Source: Clostridia bacterium (GTDB lineage: Bacteria; Bacillota; Clostridia; Oscillospirales; Acutalibacteraceae). Taken from it: a stretch of DNA of 64,000 nucleotides. How positions within the stretch are numbered: the first letter of the stretch is position 1; every line of letters starts with the position of its first letter. Made by a program: the position numbers and the translations under genes. The stretch is from assembly GCA_024404025.1 (NCBI GenBank), contig JAKSQP010000012.1:1-64000 (forward strand). Reading direction: 5' to 3'. Of this stretch, positions 50,496 to 58,765 are shown in pieces. The notes beneath the pieces are model-generated. The model searched no databases, was not told where the DNA came from, and saw only the letters and a program-made list of their open reading frames with translations.

Positions 50496-51383
50496 TTAAT
50501 TGGAAATTGCTCTGCGCAAAAGGGTGCAGAGCCTTGTTACCGTTAGATTGTGGTTTGCGTTCTGACGGACCGATTCGATCAGACCGTCAATGACCTCCGA
50601 TGCTTCGAGCAATGAACGCCTCGTGAGCCTTGAAGAAAGTTTTACGGAAATTTCCGAAATATCCTCCTCAACATCGCCTGCATCGAATTTTATTCTCAAT
50701 GCCGCCGCAAAGATCTCCTGCATAACGGGGAGAGATGCTTTTAGCAGAGCGGCATCCTTTTCAAACTGGCCTGCTGCTTTGACAGTTTCAAAATCATCGG
50801 AACCTGCCAGCGAAGCGGCTATATCCGACGCTGCTGAAACGAGCTTTTCTCGGGGAATTGCATTTTCATCCGAAAGTTTCGCCTGACCGAGGCTGTAAAC
50901 TGCCGCTCTTGAAAGAACAGTCGGCAGAAATCCGGATTTTGATGAACAGAGCAGGAGAAAATTCACATAAGCGGGCGGCTCCTCAAGCACCTTGAGAATC
51001 GCATTCTGACCCTCAAGACCCATTGAATGAGCGTTTTCAAGAATGAAAACCTTTCTGTCCGCTTCATTTGGAAGAATATAGGCTTCTGCACGGATGTCAC
51101 GCACCATATCGACCTTGAACGCCTTTGCTTTATCTTCCGCAGAATAAACGGGAATATCGGGATGAGAATCTGCGGCTGCCTTGATGCAGTTCGGGCATAT
51201 TCCGCAGGGGCGGGGTTCGCCGCCGGTGCAGACAAGGGCAGCGGAAATTTTCCCGGCAAGAGCCATTCTTTCCTCCGGAGTGCCGCCCTCAATTATGGCA
51301 GCATGCGGGAATCTTCCGAGAGAAATTTCTTTGTATATTATGCTTTCGCAATTGTTTTCAATATTGAATCCGGTTATTTTCAT
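50496..51383 (-). CDS. holB: DNA polymerase III delta-prime subunit
   Basis: This 295-aa clamp-loader subunit helps load the beta clamp on primed DNA. Zinc-binding cysteines CGICPNC lie near residue 60, with a fourth Cys near 52. The Walker A region is degenerate (IEGGTPEERM), as expected for delta-prime, which does not hydrolyse ATP. The ENAHSMGLEGQNAILKVLEEPP segment split over residues 116-137 is the family signature near the sensor. It overlaps the darA stop by 4 bp (ATGA), so coupling is likely. The length is close to the usual 300-340. Confidence 0.92.
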   Translation of the reverse strand: MKITGFNIENNCESIIYKEISLGRFPHAAIIEGGTPEERMALAGKISAALVCTGGEPRPCGICPNCIKAAADSHPDIPVYSAEDKAKAFKVDMVRDIRAEAYILPNEADRKVFILENAHSMGLEGQNAILKVLEEPPAYVNFLLLCSSKSGFLPTVLSRAAVYSLGQAKLSDENAIPREKLVSAASDIAASLAGSDDFETVKAAGQFEKDAALLKASLPVMQEIFAAALRIKFDAGDVEEDISEISVKLSSRLTRRSLLEASEVIDGLIESVRQNANHNLTVTRLCTLLRRAISN

Positions 51384-51703
51384 AATTTGATAAATCTGTC
51401 AACATCAATAACGAAAACGGTTGCGCCGCCGACGGTTATTTCAATGGGCTTTGAAATGATGCCCTCCATTGCATATCCTGCCGACGGAGGAATCATCTGC
51501 GTGCGCTTCTTTGAAAATTCACCGATAACGGCGATAACGTCATCAACCTTTTCGTCTTCAACGCCTGTCATCAGAGTAACATTTCCCGATTTGAGAAATC
51601 CGCCCGAGGTTGAAAGCTTTGTGGCGTAGTATCCGTTTGATGTAAGACCGCTGATAACCGCAGAACTGTCATCTCCGTTTATAACCGCAATAACGAGCTT
51701 CAT
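51380..51703 (-). CDS. darA: cyclic-di-AMP receptor DarA/PstA (PII-like)
   Basis: This 107-aa PII-fold trimer binds c-di-AMP in Gram-positive bacteria (DarA in B. subtilis, PstA in Staphylococcus and Listeria). The family features are AVINGDDSS near 6, TKLSTSGGFLKSGNVTLMTGVED near 28-50 with ligand-binding Gly-rich turns, and the C-terminal IEITVGGATVFVIDVDRF. I start at the ATG at 51703, because GGAGA then has proper 7-nt spacing; the upstream ATG overlaps the site. The output of DarA is not known. It lies between a QueG-like protein and holB, in the typical darA-holB-ricT order. Confidence 0.93.
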   Translation of the reverse strand: MKLVIAVINGDDSSAVISGLTSNGYYATKLSTSGGFLKSGNVTLMTGVEDEKVDDVIAVIGEFSKKRTQMIPPSAGYAMEGIISKPIEITVGGATVFVIDVDRFIKL

Positions 51704-51705
51704 TG

Positions 51706-52506
51706 TCATTCTCCTTTTCGTGAAGAAAATATTCCGATGTTTCTGTCAATTGTTTTTTTGCCTCTCCAGGCAAAGGCTCTGCCCTCGATATCCGTGCTTT
51801 CATCAACACGGGCGATTGCTCCAGTGATGAAATCCTCAATATCGGTTGCCGAAGCATTCTTATTCATCGGGCAGACCGTCTGGCATATATCACAGCCCCA
51901 CAGACATCCGCTGTCTGCAATGAGCTTTGTTTCTTTTTCGGTTAATTCGCCTTTCTTCTGCGTAATATCAGAAAGGCAGAGTGAGCGGTTGATTCCGCCC
52001 GGAGTTATTGCGCCGTTCGGGCAGGAGGAAACGCATTTTCCGCATTTCAGGCACGGCTGAATTCCTTTATCTTCGCAGGGAATTTTAAGGTCGGTAACGA
52101 TTTCTCCGAGAAAAACAAACGAGCCGAATTTTTCGGAAATGAAAAGAGAATTCATGCCCCGAACGCCGATTCCGGCTCTGCAGGCCGCTTCGACCTCGGG
52201 TATCGGTGAATTATCCGCAAAGGCGGAAAATTCATTTTCGGGATAGGCATTTTTCAGTTTTCCAACGGCTTTTTCAAGAAGCGCTGCGGCGACGCCGTGA
52301 TAATCCGGAACGGCTGCATATCTTGAAACATTCAGCCCTGCGTAGCTTTCTTCATTCAGCAGATAAGGAAAGCATACAACAATGACCGAGCGGGGAGAAG
52401 ACGGAAGACGTGATTCGGCTCTGCACTTTATAAGGTGAGCCGAAACGGCTTCAAATGGGCAAACTCCCCACATGCTGAAAATCCCGTCAAGGATGCTTCT
52501 GAACAT
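51706..52506 (-). CDS. short QueG-like epoxyqueuosine reductase-family protein
   Basis: This 266-aa protein has the QueG-like N-terminal region (VCFPYLLNEESY near 45; GIGVRGMNSLFISEKFGSFVFLGEI split at about 112-134) and two ferredoxin-type clusters (CLKCGKCVSSCPNGAI near 150 and CDICQTVCPMN near 203). QueG uses cobalamin and two [4Fe-4S] to reduce epoxyqueuosine to queuosine in tRNA. This copy is about 100 residues shorter than B. subtilis QueG, lacking the C-terminal HEAT-like part, so the true substrate may differ. It is 6 nt downstream of the AEC transporter gene, with GGGGTGATG as a ribosome site in the overlap. Confidence 0.8.
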   Translation of the reverse strand: MFRSILDGIFSMWGVCPFEAVSAHLIKCRAESRLPSSPRSVIVVCFPYLLNEESYAGLNVSRYAAVPDYHGVAAALLEKAVGKLKNAYPENEFSAFADNSPIPEVEAACRAGIGVRGMNSLFISEKFGSFVFLGEIVTDLKIPCEDKGIQPCLKCGKCVSSCPNGAITPGGINRSLCLSDITQKKGELTEKETKLIADSGCLWGCDICQTVCPMNKNASATDIEDFITGAIARVDESTDIEGRAFAWRGKKTIDRNIGIFSSRKGE

Positions 52507-52512
52507 ATTGCA

Positions 52513-53448
52513 TCACCCCACAACCTGCGAAAGCGCAATGATAACGGGCATGGTGAATATCGAAATAAGGCTGACCGAAGCAACAGTCTGCGATGCGAGG
52601 CCGGTGTCACGGTCATATTTTGCCGAAAACATAACGGTGTTATTCGCCGGCGGAGCAGAGGATGCAATGGCAAGAGCCGTAAGCAGAGTGCCTCTGATTC
52701 CGGCAAGGCGGAGAACCGAAATAACGATAACGGGAACCAGAATAAGCTTAACGAGAGCCGTCAGATAAATTCCCTTTTCTCTGAAAATCGTTTTAAAATC
52801 CGTGTTTGCAATGAATGTTCCGAAAACGAGCATCGCAAGAGGAGTGTTGAGATTGGCTATCTGTGTTATGGGAGTTGAAACCATATTCGGCAGCTTCAGC
52901 GAAAGCATAAATATCGGCATACCGATGATAACTGAAATAACGCCGGGATTCAGAATGAGCTTTTTTGCATCAAATTTAAAGCCGCCTTTGTCCGCAGTCA
53001 TAACGTAAACGCCGTAAGTGAAGTTGAACACCTGGAAGGTGATGATAACGGCGGAACAATAGAAAACTCCCTCTGCGCCGAGAACGGCATTTGCAAGCGG
53101 AAGCCCCATATATCCGCAGTTTCCGAATGCGGCGGCAAACTTGAAGATTGCGCCCTTATCCTTCGGGGTGCGCATAAAAACAAGCATTCCGAGCGAAATC
53201 GAAACTATATGAAGCAGAGCGCCGCAGCCGAGAGCCTTGAAAAGACCGAGTGCGGTTTCTTTGCTGTATTCAAGAGTGAAAAAGCTTTCGATTATCTTTG
53301 CGGGAGTGACGATATAAAATAAGAGATCCGTGCAGCTTTTTCCGACCTTTTCGGGAAACCACCCGATTTTATCGGAGATTGCACCGACGGCAACGATGAC
53401 ATATAGAATTGCGACCTGTTCGGCGGCAATCAGAATATTGCTGATCAT
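52513..53448 (-). CDS. AEC-family transporter (auxin efflux carrier-like)
   Basis: This 311-aa membrane protein has ten predicted TM segments and matches PF03547. The centrally conserved features GNCGYMGLPLANAVLGAEG near 111 and SSAPPANNTVMFSAKYD near 266 are visible. Bacterial members move organic acids such as malate or malonate. The citrate synthase gene upstream in the operon is consistent with a carboxylate substrate, but this is inference. Its start follows AAGGAAG and lies 16 nt after the upstream 309-aa gene. Confidence 0.88.
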   Translation of the reverse strand: MISNILIAAEQVAILYVIVAVGAISDKIGWFPEKVGKSCTDLLFYIVTPAKIIESFFTLEYSKETALGLFKALGCGALLHIVSISLGMLVFMRTPKDKGAIFKFAAAFGNCGYMGLPLANAVLGAEGVFYCSAVIITFQVFNFTYGVYVMTADKGGFKFDAKKLILNPGVISVIIGMPIFMLSLKLPNMVSTPITQIANLNTPLAMLVFGTFIANTDFKTIFREKGIYLTALVKLILVPVIVISVLRLAGIRGTLLTALAIASSAPPANNTVMFSAKYDRDTGLASQTVASVSLISIFTMPVIIALSQVVG

Positions 53449-53464
53449 TTATCGGCTTCCTTTT

Positions 53465-54394
53465 TTATTCTTCTGTTTTTGCTTCAGATGTTTCTTCAAC
53501 TTCCGTTTTTCCGGCAGCGTCCCTGATTCCTAATCTCGTCAGGAGGATCGAAAGAATAAAGAGAGCGGCGCCGAAATCGCAGTAATACGGCACGGAATAC
53601 ATATAAAGAAGCTCTTCTTTGCCCGCAAGAAGGATAACAAACTGCGGAACGAAGCTTAAAAGCGCAAAAAATGCGGCGGGGAAGCCGTATGCAATGAGCT
53701 TCCAGTCAAGACCCGAGGCATTGACTTTTGAATTAACCTGGGCGTATGTCATAAAAAACAAGATAAAAAATATGAGCATAAACATCTCTATAGTGAGCTG
53801 GGAAACACGCAGATAGCTTATCGTGATCGAGAAGCGGTAAACGATTCTCGCAACGCTCCAAAGAACGGGTGCAAGCGAAAGCAGACGGAAATTCTCTCCG
53901 GATGATTTTCCCGAAAGGAACGAAAATGCGCTTGCGGCAAAGAATATTGCGGCAAGGATTGCTGCTGCTCCCTCAAGAGTGATAACGCTTTCAACTATTT
54001 TCGCCCTTGCAGGCTCAAAAGAATCAGGATAACTCGGGGAAAGAATAAAATCAAGGCGAAGCTCAAAAATACGGTTGAAGCAGCGCAGCGCATCTCCGAC
54101 TGTAAGTGCCGCAAAAAGAGCGGAAACGATTCCGCAGCCCGGTCGTTTCCGGCTGCTGAAATCAAGAGCGGCGGATTTGCGGATGATAAAGCCGAAAGCA
54201 ACGCAGAAAAGGCAGACGGCAGCCATAACGGCATATAATGCCCAAACGCCGATATTTTTTTCCGCATAGAATCCGGTTGAAGCTTCGATATTGGTGAAAT
54301 ACTGAACTGTTCTTAACGGAAGCGCAATAACTGCGGCAGCTGCAAAAACCGCTGCCGGAAGATTTATTCCTTTAAAAAAGTTTTTTTTCTGCAT
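53465..54394 (-). CDS. polytopic membrane protein of unknown function
   Basis: The 309-aa product has about eight hydrophobic segments (roughly 13-28, 48-70, 90-105, 140-162, 172-186, 203-222, 236-256 and 268-284) and a charged C-terminal tail (KTEVEETSEAKTEE). I do not recognise a family. The segment FVPQFVILLAGKEELLYMYSVPYYCDFGAALFI includes a conserved-looking PYY motif. It lies between the citrate synthase gene (12-nt gap) and the AEC transporter gene (16-nt gap) in one operon, which suggests transport or membrane sensing related to that pathway. AAGGTG precedes the ATG. Confidence 0.65.
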   Translation of the reverse strand: MQKKNFFKGINLPAAVFAAAAVIALPLRTVQYFTNIEASTGFYAEKNIGVWALYAVMAAVCLFCVAFGFIIRKSAALDFSSRKRPGCGIVSALFAALTVGDALRCFNRIFELRLDFILSPSYPDSFEPARAKIVESVITLEGAAAILAAIFFAASAFSFLSGKSSGENFRLLSLAPVLWSVARIVYRFSITISYLRVSQLTIEMFMLIFFILFFMTYAQVNSKVNASGLDWKLIAYGFPAAFFALLSFVPQFVILLAGKEELLYMYSVPYYCDFGAALFILSILLTRLGIRDAAGKTEVEETSEAKTEE

Positions 54395-54406
54395 CTGAAT
54401 AACACC

Positions 54407-55777
54407 TTATCTTTCGTTCATCGGGATATACAGGTTCTTCGATGATGTGTTTTTATAAGCAGGTCTGATGATTCTGCCGCCTGTGAGCAGCTCTTCGATT
54501 CTGTGAGCCGACCAGCCGGCAACTCTTGCAATGGTAAAGAGCGGAGTAAAGAGATCTGTCGGAATGCGGAGCATCTTATAGACAAGTCCGGAATAAAGGT
54601 CAACATTTGCACATATCATTTTAGTGTTTCCTTTGTTCTTTCCGATGATTTCGGGTGTAATGGCTTCGATGTTGCTCAGAAGTCTGAATTCATCCTCAAA
54701 TTCCGTTCCCTTTGCGAAATTTTCCGCTTTTTCCTTAAGAATTTTTGCTCTGGGGTCCGAAAGTGTATAAATTGCGTGACCCATTCCGTAAACAAGGCCC
54801 GATTTGTCGCCGGCTTCTTTTGCAGCTATCTTCTGAAGATAATCGGCAACCTGGCCTGCATCGGTTATGTCCGAAACATTTTCTTTGAAATAATCGACCA
54901 TTTCGGCAACCTTTGCGTTTGCGCCGCCGTGCTTCGGACCTTTGAGAGATCCTATTCCGGCTGCTATTGCCGAATAAGTGTCCGTGCCCGTTGAGGTAAG
55001 AACTCTCGTTGCGAAGGTCGAGTTGTTGCCTCCGCCGTGGTCGGCATGGACCATAAGGCAGGTGTCAAGCAGCTTCGCCTCTTCATCGGTGAAAGTCTTG
55101 TCTGCCCTGATCGAACGCAGAACGGTCTGGGCGGTTCTGTATTCGGGTTTGATGGGGTGGATATACATACTCTTTTTATAGTAATGTCTGCGCTTGACCT
55201 GGTAGGCGTATGCCATGATAGAAGGAACCTGCGCAATAAGATGAATGCACTGGCGCAGAACATTTTCGAGCGAATTATCATCGGGATTGCTGTCATAGGA
55301 ATAGAGCGAAAGAACAGATCGCTCAAGCTTATTCATGATGTTGGGTGACGGAGCTTTCATGATCATATCTTCAATGAAGCTTTCGGGAAGCTCACGGCAT
55401 TCGGCAAGCATATCGCAGAAGAAATCAAGCTCTTCCTTTGAGGGAAGCGAGCCGAAGAGCAGAAGCCACACGACCTCCTCAAAGCCGAATCTGTTTTCGG
55501 CATCGCAGCTGCTGACGATGTCCGCCATGCTGATGCCTCTGTAACGCAAAACGCCCTCAACGGGGACCTTGTCGCCGTCGTCAATGTGATAGCCGACCAC
55601 GGAGCAGACCTTGGTAACGCCTGCCATAACGCCGGTGCCGTCAAAATTACGAAGGCCTCTTTTGACATCAAAGCGATTGAAATCCTCGGGATTTATGTAG
55701 CTGTTTGTGCGTATCTGTTCGCAGAGCCTTGCAATTTCATGCTCCGGAACGCGGGATTCAATAATATCTATATTCAT
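54407..55777 (-). CDS. gltA: citrate synthase
   Basis: This 456-aa enzyme condenses oxaloacetate and acetyl-CoA to citrate. Catalytic His residues are in VHADHGGGNNS near 243 and GPKHGGAN near 285, and the catalytic Asp in NVDLYSG near 397. A long N-terminal extension (about 40 residues) precedes the core, as in other clostridial si/re-type synthases. AAGGGGG precedes the ATG, and the promoter at 55826-55855 is strong. It heads the operon that runs to ricT at 49615 (gaps 12, 16 and 6 nt, then 2 nt, and overlaps), so central carbon metabolism is linked in transcription with DNA replication and c-di-AMP signalling. A 2-methylcitrate role is possible, but no prp genes are here. Confidence 0.93.
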   Translation of the reverse strand: MNIDIIESRVPEHEIARLCEQIRTNSYINPEDFNRFDVKRGLRNFDGTGVMAGVTKVCSVVGYHIDDGDKVPVEGVLRYRGISMADIVSSCDAENRFGFEEVVWLLLFGSLPSKEELDFFCDMLAECRELPESFIEDMIMKAPSPNIMNKLERSVLSLYSYDSNPDDNSLENVLRQCIHLIAQVPSIMAYAYQVKRRHYYKKSMYIHPIKPEYRTAQTVLRSIRADKTFTDEEAKLLDTCLMVHADHGGGNNSTFATRVLTSTGTDTYSAIAAGIGSLKGPKHGGANAKVAEMVDYFKENVSDITDAGQVADYLQKIAAKEAGDKSGLVYGMGHAIYTLSDPRAKILKEKAENFAKGTEFEDEFRLLSNIEAITPEIIGKNKGNTKMICANVDLYSGLVYKMLRIPTDLFTPLFTIARVAGWSAHRIEELLTGGRIIRPAYKNTSSKNLYIPMNER

Positions 55778-55825
55778 ACGGTTTCCCCCTTATTATTAAA
55801 AACAAATCCCCATAATATTCATTAT

Positions 55826-55855
55826 ATTATACACCTGTAAATATATAAAAGTCAA
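55826..55855 (-). promoter_or_regulatory. sigma-A promoter of the citrate synthase operon
   Basis: On the minus strand TTGACT (55850-55855), an 18-nt spacer and TATAAT (55826-55831). It overlaps the region just upstream of the divergent spoIID promoter. Confidence 0.75.
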
Positions 55856-55859
55856 TACC

Positions 55860-55869
55860 CGTATATAAT
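55860..55869 (+). promoter_or_regulatory. -10 element for spoIID
   Basis: CGTATATAAT sits 24 nt before the chosen spoIID start. There is no sigma-A -35 at the right distance (ATATAT only). Since spoIID is transcribed by sporulation sigma-E in B. subtilis, a sigma-E type -10 is plausible, but I cannot show it. Confidence 0.4.
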
Positions 55870-55893
55870 GTAATGCGGGAGAAAAGAGGCAAA

Positions 55894-56832
55894 ATGAAGA
55901 GCGGCCGGATTATGATCCTGTTGATTTCCGCTTCGCTTGTTCTGTGTCCGTTCGCCGTGTTTCCGGGCGGCGGAGATAAAGCGGAAAGTGCCGGAAAACC
56001 GGCAGATGACGAAAAAAGCATTTCGGTTATGCTTTCGGAAAAAAAGGAAATAAAAAAGACGGAAATGAGAGAATATCTGATCGGTTGTGTTGCGGCTGAA
56101 ATGTCGCCCTTATGCCATTCGGAAGCGCTGAAAGCGCAGGCTGCCGCAAGCCGTTCCTATGCGATGTATGTTACCGAAAACGGCGAAAAAGAAATTTCCG
56201 ATGATCCCGGTCTCCATCAGGGATATATTTCCGAAAAGGAACGAAAAGAAAAATGGAAAGAGAATTATGAAAAATATGAGAAGAAAATCGGGGATGCCGT
56301 TGATGCCGTGGACGGATACGAAATTACCTTTAACGGAAAAACCGCTATGACGGTTTATCATTCCGTCAGCGCAGGCAGAACACAGAGCGCAAAAAACGCA
56401 TGGGGAGAGGATTATCCTTATCTGCGGAGCGTTAACAGTCCGGGAGATGTTCTTTCACCGGAAAGAGTTTCAAAGCACATATTCTCATCTGCCGAATATG
56501 TTGATATTCTTGAAAAAAACGGCATTCCTAAGAGCGATGATCCGAAAGAAAATGTCGGAAAAACAACGATGAATACCGATGGATATGTTTCCGGGGTCGA
56601 AATAAACGGCATAAGCATTCCGGGCTACGAATTCAGAAATCTTTTCGGCCTTGAAAGCACCTGCTTTGAGATTGAATATTCCGGAAAAGAATATATAATT
56701 ACCTGCACCGGAAACGGCCACGGAGCCGGAATGAGCCAATACGGAGCCGATTATATGGCAAGGCAGGGCAGCACATGGCAGGAAATAATAACGCATTATT
56801 ACAGCGGAGCGGAGATAAAGAAAAATGAATAA
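55894..56832 (+). CDS. spoIID: stage II sporulation protein D (SpoIID/LytB lytic transglycosylase)
   Basis: This 312-aa exported enzyme has a signal anchor (about 4-22) and the SpoIID domain. It cuts peptidoglycan glycan strands during engulfment. Signature: EYLIGCVAAEMSPLCHSEALKAQAAASRSYA split over about 52-82, with the catalytic Glu near the AAEM, then YHSVSAGRTQSA near 155, and GHGAGMSQYGADYMA near 279. I start at ATG 55894, which follows AAGAGGC; the ATG at 55873 is only 3 nt past the -10 element, too close to the transcription start. It supports a spore-forming lifestyle or its recent ancestry. Confidence 0.92.
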   Translation: MKSGRIMILLISASLVLCPFAVFPGGGDKAESAGKPADDEKSISVMLSEKKEIKKTEMREYLIGCVAAEMSPLCHSEALKAQAAASRSYAMYVTENGEKEISDDPGLHQGYISEKERKEKWKENYEKYEKKIGDAVDAVDGYEITFNGKTAMTVYHSVSAGRTQSAKNAWGEDYPYLRSVNSPGDVLSPERVSKHIFSSAEYVDILEKNGIPKSDDPKENVGKTTMNTDGYVSGVEINGISIPGYEFRNLFGLESTCFEIEYSGKEYIITCTGNGHGAGMSQYGADYMARQGSTWQEIITHYYSGAEIKKNE

Positions 56833-56842
56833 GGCAGAAAAA

Positions 56843-56866
56843 AGCCCCCGGCATAAGCCGGGGGCT
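56843..56866. terminator. terminator between spoIID and the lipoprotein gene
   Basis: A perfect 10-bp stem AGCCCCCGGC / GCCGGGGGCT with a 4-nt loop lies between convergent genes. The T-run is good on the minus strand (CTTTTTTCTG), weak on the plus strand. Confidence 0.85.
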
Positions 56867-56886
56867 GAAATTATGCGATCTTCTGA

Positions 56887-57738
56887 TCAGATAGCAACTG
56901 TGTAGTCGATCTGTCCCTTGAAGTTCTTGAGAGTAAGGGAAATACCGAGCTTTGCTTTTGCTTCGCCGATGAAGATGTTTACAAGATAATGCCATGTGCC
57001 GCCGATGATTTTGCCGGTTTCTTCGTCAACCTTAACGGTAACATAAGCATTGTTGTATGTAAGCTTAACTGTGTCACGGCCTGAAACGAGCTCTGCGCCG
57101 AGTTCCTTGAGAGCGCCGTCAATGCTGCCGAGAGTTCCTACACCACGGGCAACGGGGCCGCCGTTGTGAGCGTCGCCGTCAGAGCCGTCGGTCTGGGTCT
57201 TGAGCTTGAGATTGATTGTTGTAACACCGTTCTTTGAAACTGCTGTTGCGGAGCTGACGTCCGAAACAAGAACATCGGTTTCATTGCCGGGGATATAGTC
57301 TGTTGAAGTTGAGTTCTTTTCGAGAGCCTTAACTGCTGCGGGCTCAAGAATCTTAAGGATAGCGCCGACAGCGCCGTCACCGCCGAGAGAACCGTCGATG
57401 AGCTTCATTGTCTGCTTACCTTTGGGAGCGTTGTCCTTGGAAGCCTTAACAGCTTCGTTGTAATAAGCAACAACTGCAGCTGCGTCTTCTGAATTGAGAC
57501 CTTTGGTTGCTTCGGTTGCAGCTTCTGTTGATTCTGCTTCTGATGCAGCTTCTGTTGATTCTGCTTCTGATGCATCAACTGATGATTCTTCGGGAACTGA
57601 TGATTCTTCTGCTGCTGATGATTCTTCTACTGCGGGGGCAGTTGAATCAGCTTCTGTGGGTTCTTCTGTTTTGCCGCCGCAAGCTGCGAATGCAAATATC
57701 ATTGTGAGTGCGAGAAGAACAGCGAGAATTTTTTTCAT
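56887..57738 (-). CDS. lipoprotein with Ser/Glu-rich linker, paralogue of the one at 28.2 kb
   Basis: This 283-aa exported lipoprotein has lipobox FAFAAC (Cys near residue 20). A strikingly low-complexity Glu/Ser/Ala/Thr linker follows (about 27-75; repeats of ESS, EAEST and EAAS). The globular part begins with helices (AAVVAYYNEAVKASKDNAPKGKQTMKLI split) and ends with beta strands (YVTVKVDEETGKIIGGTWHYLVNIFI...). It shares its plan with the lipoprotein at 28218-29102. No known domain is recognised. GGAGG precedes the ATG at 57738. A consensus TTGACA promoter suggests high expression. Confidence 0.68.
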   Translation of the reverse strand: MKKILAVLLALTMIFAFAACGGKTEEPTEADSTAPAVEESSAAEESSVPEESSVDASEAESTEAASEAESTEAATEATKGLNSEDAAAVVAYYNEAVKASKDNAPKGKQTMKLIDGSLGGDGAVGAILKILEPAAVKALEKNSTSTDYIPGNETDVLVSDVSSATAVSKNGVTTINLKLKTQTDGSDGDAHNGGPVARGVGTLGSIDGALKELGAELVSGRDTVKLTYNNAYVTVKVDEETGKIIGGTWHYLVNIFIGEAKAKLGISLTLKNFKGQIDYTVAI

Positions 57739-57821
57739 GTTTCTTCCTCCTAAGAAAGTTATGTTCGTTTTATTGGCAGTTTGCACAGAATACTTATGCT
57801 CACCGCAATTAACTTATTCTA

Positions 57822-57850
57822 AAAATACAACATAATCGAAGTTTTGTCAA
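57822..57850 (-). promoter_or_regulatory. sigma-A promoter of the lipoprotein gene
   Basis: On the minus strand TTGACA (57845-57850), a 17-nt spacer and TATTTT (57822-57827). The 5' leader of about 80 nt has no obvious structure. Confidence 0.65.
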
Positions 57851-57921
57851 GAAAAATGCGGTAAAAATTTAGACGAACAGATTTTTTGTTAAATGTTCAC
57901 ACAATATTAATGAAATTTTTA

Positions 57922-57950
57922 GTGACATAACCTTTTTTATATGTTATAAT
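57922..57950 (+). promoter_or_regulatory. sigma-A promoter of the exodeoxyribonuclease gene
   Basis: GTGACA (57922-57927), a 17-nt spacer and TATAAT (57945-57950), 33 nt before the start. Confidence 0.75.
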
Positions 57951-57983
57951 ACCATCATTATACAAAATCGGAGGATTATGTTC

Positions 57984-58748
57984 ATGCCGCTCAAAAAGCT
58001 TGTTTCATGGAATGTTAACGGGATCAGAGCCTGTATGGGCAAAGATTTTTCCGGCAGCTTTGCAAAGCTTGATGCCGATATATTCTGTCTTCAGGAAACG
58101 AAGCTCCAGGAAGGTCAGGTCGAGCTTGATCTGCCCGGATATTTTCAATATTGGAATTATGCCGAGAAAAAAGGCTATTCCGGAACGGCGGTTTTCACAA
58201 AAGAAGAGCCGATATGTGTCAATTACGGCATAGGCATTCCCGAGCACGACACGGAGGGCAGAGTAATTACTCTTGAATTTGAAAAGTTTTATTTCATTAC
58301 CGTTTATGTTCCGAATTCCCGTGACGGCCTTGTGCGGCTCGATTACAGAATGGAATGGGAGGATGCCTTCAGGAGCTATATCGTTGAGCTTGATAAAAAG
58401 AAGCCGGTTATTTTCTGCGGCGATCTCAATGTTGCTCATGAGGAAATCGACCTCAAAAATCCGAAAACAAACCACACGAATCCCGGGTTTACGGACGAAG
58501 AGAGAGGAAAATTCAGCGAGCTTCTCGCAAGCGGATTCACGGATACATTCAGATTCTTTTATCCCGATAAAGCCGATATATACAGTTGGTGGTCATATCG
58601 CTTTTCGGCAAGATCAAAGAATGTCGGATGGAGAATCGATTATTTTGTTTCGTCAAAGAAGCTTGATTCAAATCTGCGTGATGCAAAAATACATAATGAA
58701 ATTATGGGATCGGATCATTGTCCGGTTGAGCTTGATATAGAAATTTAG
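57984..58748 (+). CDS. xth: exodeoxyribonuclease III (AP endonuclease)
   Basis: This 254-aa Mg2+-dependent nuclease of the ExoIII/APE1 family cuts DNA at abasic sites and trims 3' ends in base-excision repair. Motifs: SWNVNGIRA near 7, the metal Glu in QETKLQ near 35, YVPNSRDGL near 106, GDLNVAHEEIDLKNP near 147, and GWRIDYF and GSDHCPVEL near 215 and 243, which hold the catalytic Asp-His pair. Two in-frame ATGs occur; I choose 57984 because GGAGG lies 9 nt before it (it is only 3 nt from 57978). The next gene starts 17 nt after it, so the two may be co-transcribed. Confidence 0.93.
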   Translation: MPLKKLVSWNVNGIRACMGKDFSGSFAKLDADIFCLQETKLQEGQVELDLPGYFQYWNYAEKKGYSGTAVFTKEEPICVNYGIGIPEHDTEGRVITLEFEKFYFITVYVPNSRDGLVRLDYRMEWEDAFRSYIVELDKKKPVIFCGDLNVAHEEIDLKNPKTNHTNPGFTDEERGKFSELLASGFTDTFRFFYPDKADIYSWWSYRFSARSKNVGWRIDYFVSSKKLDSNLRDAKIHNEIMGSDHCPVELDIEI

Positions 58749-58765
58749 GGGAGAATGAGAGAAAA

